A stretch of DNA of 64,000 nucleotides, taken from Halomarina halobia. Its GTDB lineage: Archaea; Halobacteriota; Halobacteria; Halobacteriales; Haloarculaceae. Where the stretch lies: contig NZ_CP119992.1 in NCBI RefSeq assembly GCF_029338575.1, positions 2,356,001 to 2,420,000 on the forward strand. Reading direction: 5' to 3'. Position numbers and translations under genes: made by a program. The notes beneath the pieces were generated by a model. That model did no database searches. It was not told where the DNA came from and saw only the letters and a program-made list of their open reading frames with translations. Below are positions 59,751-64,000 of this stretch, piece by piece (within the stretch, counting starts at the first letter, position 1; each line of letters starts with the position of its first letter).

Positions 59751-61796
59751 TCACTCCTCGTCCGTCGGCTCCTCGCGGACGACGGACTCGATCTCACCGA
59801 GGATCTCGGGGTTACGTAGCGCGCTCGTGTCGCCGAGCGGTTCGTCGTTGGCGATGTCCTCGAGCAGGCGACGCATGATCTTCCCCGAGCGCGTCTTGGG
59901 GAGTTCGGGCGTAAAGACGACCGCCTCCGGCGTCGCCATGGGGCCGATGGCCTCGCGGACGCGGGCCTCGATACGGGCGCGGAGGTCGTCGTCGCCCGGG
60001 CAGTCGCGCTCGGGACTGACGTAGGCGTAGACGGCCCGGCCGGTGCTCCGGTCGTCGCCGCCGATGACGGCGGCCTCCGCGACGCCCGCGACCTCGACGA
60101 TGCTGCTCTCCAGTTCCATCGTGCTGAACCGCCGTCCGGCGACGTTGATCACGTCGTCGACCCGGCCGAGGACCGTGACGTACCCGTCCTCGTCGACGGT
60201 CGCCTCGTCGCCGGCGACGTACTGCCAGCCGTCGGCCGAGCGCCAGGGGTGCGAGTCGGCCCAGCCCTCGCCGGTCGCGAGCGCCGTCGGCATGCCGGGC
60301 CACGGCCGGTCGAGCACGAGGTAGCCTGGCTCCCCCGGCGGCGTCGGCCGGCCGTCGCCGTCGACGACGCGGGCTCCGATCCCGGGCAGCGCCATGCCCG
60401 CGCTGCCCGGTTTCATCGCGTCCGCGCCGGGCAGCGTCGAGACCATGATCGCCCCCGTCTCGGTCTGCCACCACGTGTCGACGACCGGGCACCGCTCGCC
60501 GCCGATGTGCGTGTAGTACCACTCCCAGACGCGGGGGTTGATCGGCTCGCCGACCGTCCCCAGCAGGCGCAGCGAGGAGAGGTCGTTGCGGGCGGGGTAC
60601 TCGCTCCCCCACTTCATGAACGCGCGGATCGCGGTGGGCGCGGTGTAGAACACGTCGACGGCGTTGCGCTCGATGATCTGCCAGACGCGGTCCCTCTCCG
60701 GGTGGTCGGCCGTCCCCTCGTAGAGGACCGTCGTCGTGCCGAGCGCGAGCGGCCCGTAGACGACGTAGCTGTGGCCGGTGATCCAGCCGATGTCGGCCGA
60801 ACACCAGTAGGTGTCCTCGGGCTTGATGTCGAGGACGGCGCGGGCGGTCCAGGCCACGTGTGCGAGGTAACCCCCGGTGGTGTGCGTCACGGCCTTCGGC
60901 GCGCCGGTCGTGCCCGAGGTGTAGATGAGAAAGAGCGGATCGGCCGCGCGGCGGGCGACCGGGTCGACCCGGTCGCCCTCGTGGGCCGCGAGCAGGTCGA
61001 CGTAGCCGTACTGACGGTCGCCCAGGTGCGTCTCGTCGCCCAGGCGGGAGACGACGACCGTCGCCTCGACCTCGTGATCCAGGCCGATGCGGGCGTTGTC
61101 GGCCTTGTTCTTCTGGTTGGTCGCGGCCCCGCGTCGGTAGTAGCCGTCGCAGGTGACGAGAAATCGCGACTCGGCGCGCCCCATCCGGTTGGCCAGCGCC
61201 TCCGCCGAGAACCCCGCGAACACGACGTTGTGAACCGCGCCGAGCCTCGCGCAGGCCAGCATGGCGACGGGGAGCTCCGGGATCATCGGCATGTACAGCG
61301 TGACGACGTCGCCCGCCGCGACGCCGAGCGACCGCAGGGCGGCCGCGAACTCGTTGACCTCCCGGTAGAGGTCGAGATACGTGTACGTACGCGTCTCGCC
61401 GAGCCGACCCTCCCACTGGACGGCGACCTGGTTCTTCCGCTCGTCCACGTGCCGGTCGACGCAGTTGTGCGAGGCGTTCAGTCGCCCGCCGGCGAACCAC
61501 TCGAACGGCGGCTCCGCGGCCCCGCCCGCGAGGGTCTCGTCGTACGGTCGCTCCCAGTCGAGTAGCCTCCCCGCCTGCGCCCAGCAGTCCGGCCACTCCC
61601 GTTCGAACGCCGCCCGGACGTCGGGGTCGGACACGTTCGCCTGCGCGACGAACGACTCGGGGGGCTCGATCGCGGGACGATCGAGGAGCCGCCCGTTCAC
61701 GTCGTGATCCATCTCGGGCGGCGCTACGTTTCCAGGATGGTAAAGGATTCGTGGGCGCAGGGACGGCGACCAGTTCGGAACCGTCGATGCGCTCAT
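59751..61796 (-). CDS. acs: Acetyl-CoA synthetase (AMP-forming)
   Basis: 681 residues from ATG 61796; a second possible start is ATG 61712. It activates acetate to acetyl-CoA with ATP via acetyl-AMP. Motifs: NASHNCVDRHVD, FSAEALANRM, the AMP-binding LIYTSGTTGAPKAV, WITGHSYVVYGPL, the GYLVLDRPWPGM block, and the C-terminal PKTRSGKIMRRLLEDIAND whose Lys is the catalytic/acetylation site. Full family length. ATG 61796 is nearly leaderless behind a TATA box at about 61829. It supports the acetate role of the neighbouring symporter. Confidence 0.94.
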   Translation of the reverse strand: MSASTVPNWSPSLRPRILYHPGNVAPPEMDHDVNGRLLDRPAIEPPESFVAQANVSDPDVRAAFEREWPDCWAQAGRLLDWERPYDETLAGGAAEPPFEWFAGGRLNASHNCVDRHVDERKNQVAVQWEGRLGETRTYTYLDLYREVNEFAAALRSLGVAAGDVVTLYMPMIPELPVAMLACARLGAVHNVVFAGFSAEALANRMGRAESRFLVTCDGYYRRGAATNQKNKADNARIGLDHEVEATVVVSRLGDETHLGDRQYGYVDLLAAHEGDRVDPVARRAADPLFLIYTSGTTGAPKAVTHTTGGYLAHVAWTARAVLDIKPEDTYWCSADIGWITGHSYVVYGPLALGTTTVLYEGTADHPERDRVWQIIERNAVDVFYTAPTAIRAFMKWGSEYPARNDLSSLRLLGTVGEPINPRVWEWYYTHIGGERCPVVDTWWQTETGAIMVSTLPGADAMKPGSAGMALPGIGARVVDGDGRPTPPGEPGYLVLDRPWPGMPTALATGEGWADSHPWRSADGWQYVAGDEATVDEDGYVTVLGRVDDVINVAGRRFSTMELESSIVEVAGVAEAAVIGGDDRSTGRAVYAYVSPERDCPGDDDLRARIEARVREAIGPMATPEAVVFTPELPKTRSGKIMRRLLEDIANDEPLGDTSALRNPEILGEIESVVREEPTDEE

Positions 61797-62103
61797 CGAC
61801 CGCGGTGGGACGATCTCTGGAAATATAAAATTTAAGAATACATAAATGGGTAAAATATAATACGGTGGGGGACGTCTCACCGCCTGCGGTAGCGCGCCGG
61901 GCTCGTCAGTGGCCCGCGCACCTCCGCAGACGGCCCGTTTCGGGCCGCCTCCGCCGTCCGTCCTTTACCCCCCTCTCCTCGACGCCGTCCGTCCCGCTCG
62001 CCCGGCCGCGTCTCTCGCGAGACGGCACGGTCGACGACTGGGGACGCGCGGCCCCGAACGACGTGAGAAACGAAGGTCACCGATCGAGCCACGGACCGCC
62101 GGT
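61797..62103. other. Intergenic region with acs promoter
   Basis: The AT-rich block 61818-61862 (aaatataaaatttaag, then aatgggtaaaatataata) carries the acs promoter on the reverse strand. The centre (61940-61962) has GGCCCGTTTCGGGCC, a small hairpin that may end the upstream membrane-gene transcript. The rest is GC-rich with no convincing gene. Confidence 0.5.
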
Positions 62104-62538
62104 TCACTCGATCGGTTCCGTCGCGGCGAACTCGCGCCAGTAGCTGAGTATCCAGAACGACAGTCCGGTGGTGACCAGGCCGGCGGCGACGAAGTAGAGC
62201 AGGAGTTGTGACCCGAACACGCGGTCCGGCCGGGTGGCGGCGTGGACGAGACCCTCCCCACTCAGCGTCGTGACCAGGAAGCTGAGTAGCCCGGTGCCGA
62301 CCGATCCGAGGAGGACCGTCTTCCCGTCGGTCTCGCCGCCGTCTAACGCGAAGACCGCCCCCACGAAGCCGATCGCCATCGCGAGGACGTAGAGCGGGAA
62401 CCGTCCGCTCAACCCCGTCGTCTGGCCCGACACCAGCGATAGCAACCCCACGAAACTGGCGGTGAGCACCAGCGTCGAGAGGGCCACGAGCAGTATCGCG
62501 CGACCGAGGTGCGAGGGGTACCGCGCGAGCAGTAGCAT
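62104..62538 (-). CDS. Four-helix membrane protein
   Basis: 144 residues with four hydrophobic helices (AILLVALSTLVLTASFVGLL, LYVLAMAIGFVGAVFAL, VLLGSVGTGLLSFLVTTL, LLLYFVAAGLVTTGLSFWIL). The short charged loops (DGGETDGK) fit a haloarchaeal surface. The family is not recognised. It is transcribed toward acs and divergent from the HerA-like gene; the 198-bp gap between them holds AT-rich promoter sequence (acaatatatcg). Confidence 0.75.
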   Translation of the reverse strand: MLLLARYPSHLGRAILLVALSTLVLTASFVGLLSLVSGQTTGLSGRFPLYVLAMAIGFVGAVFALDGGETDGKTVLLGSVGTGLLSFLVTTLSGEGLVHAATRPDRVFGSQLLLYFVAAGLVTTGLSFWILSYWREFAATEPIE

Positions 62539-62736
62539 GTATACCGTCTGGTCACACGTGACGAAATAGCTACTGGTCGGTTCGAAAGAACGTACGATGC
62601 CCTCACAGGCGTCGGAAGAGCGGATCGAGGGGCGTATCCGAGTTCGTCAGGGACATCACAGCGAGATTTACAATATATCGATGAGTGTCCTCTGGCAGAG
62701 AACTTATGGTCGCTCCCGCGAATGTGTCGAGAAGCG

Positions 62737-63927
62737 ATGGCCGACGTTCCCGAAACGATCTCCGTGACGACGGACGGGTTGGAGCTCCCGGTAGCCGAGC
62801 TGCTCACCGGTCGCGGGTTCATCACCGGAAAGTCGGGGAGTGGCAAGTCGAACACGGCCAGCGTCATCGCCGAGAGACTGCTCGAGTACAACGTTCCGCT
62901 CCTCGTCGTCGATACCGACGGCGAGTACTACGGACTCAAGGAGCAGTTCGAGTTGCTGCACGTCGGCGGTGACGGGGAGTGTGACGTCCGGGTGGGACCC
63001 GAGCACGCGGAGGCGCTCGCGGACCTGGCGCTCACCGAGAACGTGCCGGTGATCCTCGACGTCTCCGGGTACCTCGATCGCGACGAGGCACGCTCGCTCG
63101 TCGAGGGCGTCGTCCGGACGCTGTTCCTCATGGAGAAGACGCGCAAGAAGCCGTTCCTCCTCCTGGTCGAGGAGATGCACGAGTATCTCCCCGAGTCCGG
63201 CAGTCTCGACGATCTCGGGGAGGTCCTCATTCAGGTCGCGAAACGCGGTCGGAAACGCGGACTCGGGATCTGCGGCATGTCGCAGCGACCCGCGGCGGTC
63301 GACAAGGACTACATCACGCAGTGTGACTGGCTGGTCTGGCACCGGTTGACGTGGGAGAACGACACCCGCGTCGTCGCACGGATCGTGGACGCCGAGTCGG
63401 CCGAGTCGGTCGAGGAACTCGCCGACGGGGAAGCGATCCTGATGACGGACTGGGACGAACGGGTTCGGCGGGTCCAGTTCCAACGGAAGCAGACGTTCGA
63501 CGCCGGGGCGACGCCGGGGCTGGAGGGGTACGAGCGTCCGGACCTGAAGTCGATCGAGTCGGCGTTGCTGGACCGGTTCGAGACCGCCGGCGAGCGGAAC
63601 GATAGCGAGCGAACGGTCGCCACGGAGGACGCGCCCGCGGCGAAGGACGGACGCATCGAGGAACGGGAGGACGGGGTCGGTCAGCTACGCACGGGGGAGC
63701 GACGACCCCGCGAAGCCGACCCCGATCGTCCAGCGTCAGAGAGGACGAGGACGGTGTCCGCGGCCGCGCGTGAGGATCCCGTCCAGGAGTTCGGTGAACT
63801 GATGGCCTACGGCCTTCGTTTGCTCGCTCGATCGGTACGGCGCGGCGGTGGACGCGTTCAGCGCCGTCTCGGCACGCCGTTCACGTCCGAGACGGACGCC
63901 ACGGACGTGAACGGTCAGTCGGAGTGA
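62737..63927 (+). CDS. HerA-like ATPase (DUF87/FtsK-HerA superfamily)
   Basis: 396 residues (401 if the in-frame ATG at 62722 is used). The N-terminal motor domain has Walker A FITGKSGSGKSNTAS (about 34-48), Walker B FLLLVEEMHEYLP (about 143-155), and sensor-like GICGMSQRPAAVDKD. HerA ATPases act with NurA in DNA end processing or, in this smaller form, in other DNA- or membrane-linked tasks. The C-terminal 110 residues are acidic, Glu/Arg-rich and probably disordered. A TATA-like aacttatgg lies about 33 bases upstream. Its stop overlaps the next start by 4 bp. Confidence 0.85.
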   Translation: MADVPETISVTTDGLELPVAELLTGRGFITGKSGSGKSNTASVIAERLLEYNVPLLVVDTDGEYYGLKEQFELLHVGGDGECDVRVGPEHAEALADLALTENVPVILDVSGYLDRDEARSLVEGVVRTLFLMEKTRKKPFLLLVEEMHEYLPESGSLDDLGEVLIQVAKRGRKRGLGICGMSQRPAAVDKDYITQCDWLVWHRLTWENDTRVVARIVDAESAESVEELADGEAILMTDWDERVRRVQFQRKQTFDAGATPGLEGYERPDLKSIESALLDRFETAGERNDSERTVATEDAPAAKDGRIEEREDGVGQLRTGERRPREADPDRPASERTRTVSAAAREDPVQEFGELMAYGLRLLARSVRRGGGRVQRRLGTPFTSETDATDVNGQSE

Positions 63928-64000
63928 CGGATCGGACGAGCCTCGCGCTGTTCGTCGCGGCGGCGACGATCGGGACGGTCTGCGGCAGCCTCGTCGCCTA
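63924..64000 (+). CDS. Membrane protein, N-terminal fragment
   Basis: Starts with GTG 63924, overlapping the HerA-like stop by 4 bp (GTGA), and runs off the right edge. The 25 residues visible (MTDRTSLALFVAAATIGTVC and on) form a membrane helix. Only the coupling to the HerA-like gene can be stated. Confidence 0.6.
   Translation, partial: MTDRTSLALFVAAATIGTVCGSLVA

Noticed and set aside
1..64000. CRISPR arrays, insertion sequences, rRNA or tRNA genes
   Set aside because: No regularly spaced direct repeats, transposase genes or RNA-gene signatures were seen by reading the window. A dedicated search would be needed to be certain.

Overview
The window is chromosomal-type DNA of a halophilic archaeon (class Halobacteria). 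The evidence is very high GC with strong GC3, acidic Asp/Glu-rich proteins, many 4-bp overlapping starts and stops, AT-rich TATA boxes placed just upstream of leaderless starts, Tat-type RR signal peptides with lipoboxes, HTH-10 (bacterio-opsin-activator type) and TrmB regulators, a HalOD1 protein, a PGF-CTERM surface protein and an archaeal EF-1alpha. The genus cannot be named from the sequence alone. I see no rRNA, tRNA, CRISPR array, insertion sequence or replication origin.

Layout. 1-0.7 kb: TauE/SafE exporter end and small proteins. 0.8-5.6 kb: cobalamin genes (adenosyltransferase, cobyric acid synthase) with a MinD-like ATPase pair and a DoxX gene on the other strand. 5.6-8.3 kb: ABC-2 exporter operon ending in its TetR gene, preceded by a probable operator and a block of interleaved inverted repeats. 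8.3-11.3 kb: two HTH-10 regulators around a metallophosphoesterase. 11.5-19.5 kb: stand-alone EF-1alpha, small membrane and YHS proteins, Xaa-Pro peptidase, PGF-CTERM glycoprotein, HalOD1, AI-2E transporter, CAP-domain lipoprotein, DHH phosphoesterase. 19.6-24.2 kb: SLC13/RCK carrier, a 745-bp non-coding stretch, thiE-thiM, peroxiredoxin. 24.3-35.8 kb: a sugar uptake and oxidation cluster (PfkB kinase; TrmB, ABC transporter, two Gfo/Idh/MocA dehydrogenases, a sugar isomerase/epimerase and a metal-dead M24 protein). 35.8-39.5 kb: zinc-ribbon membrane protein, UspA, malic enzyme-PTA fusion. 39.6-43 kb: a two-gene island (Tat-exported protein plus beta-helix protein) flanked by two broken genes. 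43-51.5 kb: pantoate kinase, a secreted protein and a type IV pilus-like operon of seven overlapping genes. 51.7-61.8 kb: carboxylate module with two symporter/small-subunit pairs, a haloacid-dehalogenase-like protein, UspA, a Bat-like regulator carrying a decayed integrase domain, and acetyl-CoA synthetase. 61.8-64 kb: membrane protein, HerA-like ATPase and the start of a membrane gene.

How the genes work together. The sugar cluster is a full uptake-to-oxidation unit under a TrmB regulator, with a TrmB-like inverted repeat just upstream of the transporter TATA box. The carboxylate module imports short carboxylates (acetate is the obvious candidate) and activates them with Acs; malic enzyme could supply pyruvate/NADPH during growth on such substrates. 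The pilus operon encodes one ATPase, one platform protein and five short proteins that share a pilin-like N-terminus, but no prepilin peptidase. The least explained material is the Tat/beta-helix pair between two wrecked genes, the integrase-derived regulator, and the structured non-coding block at about 8.13-8.26 kb.
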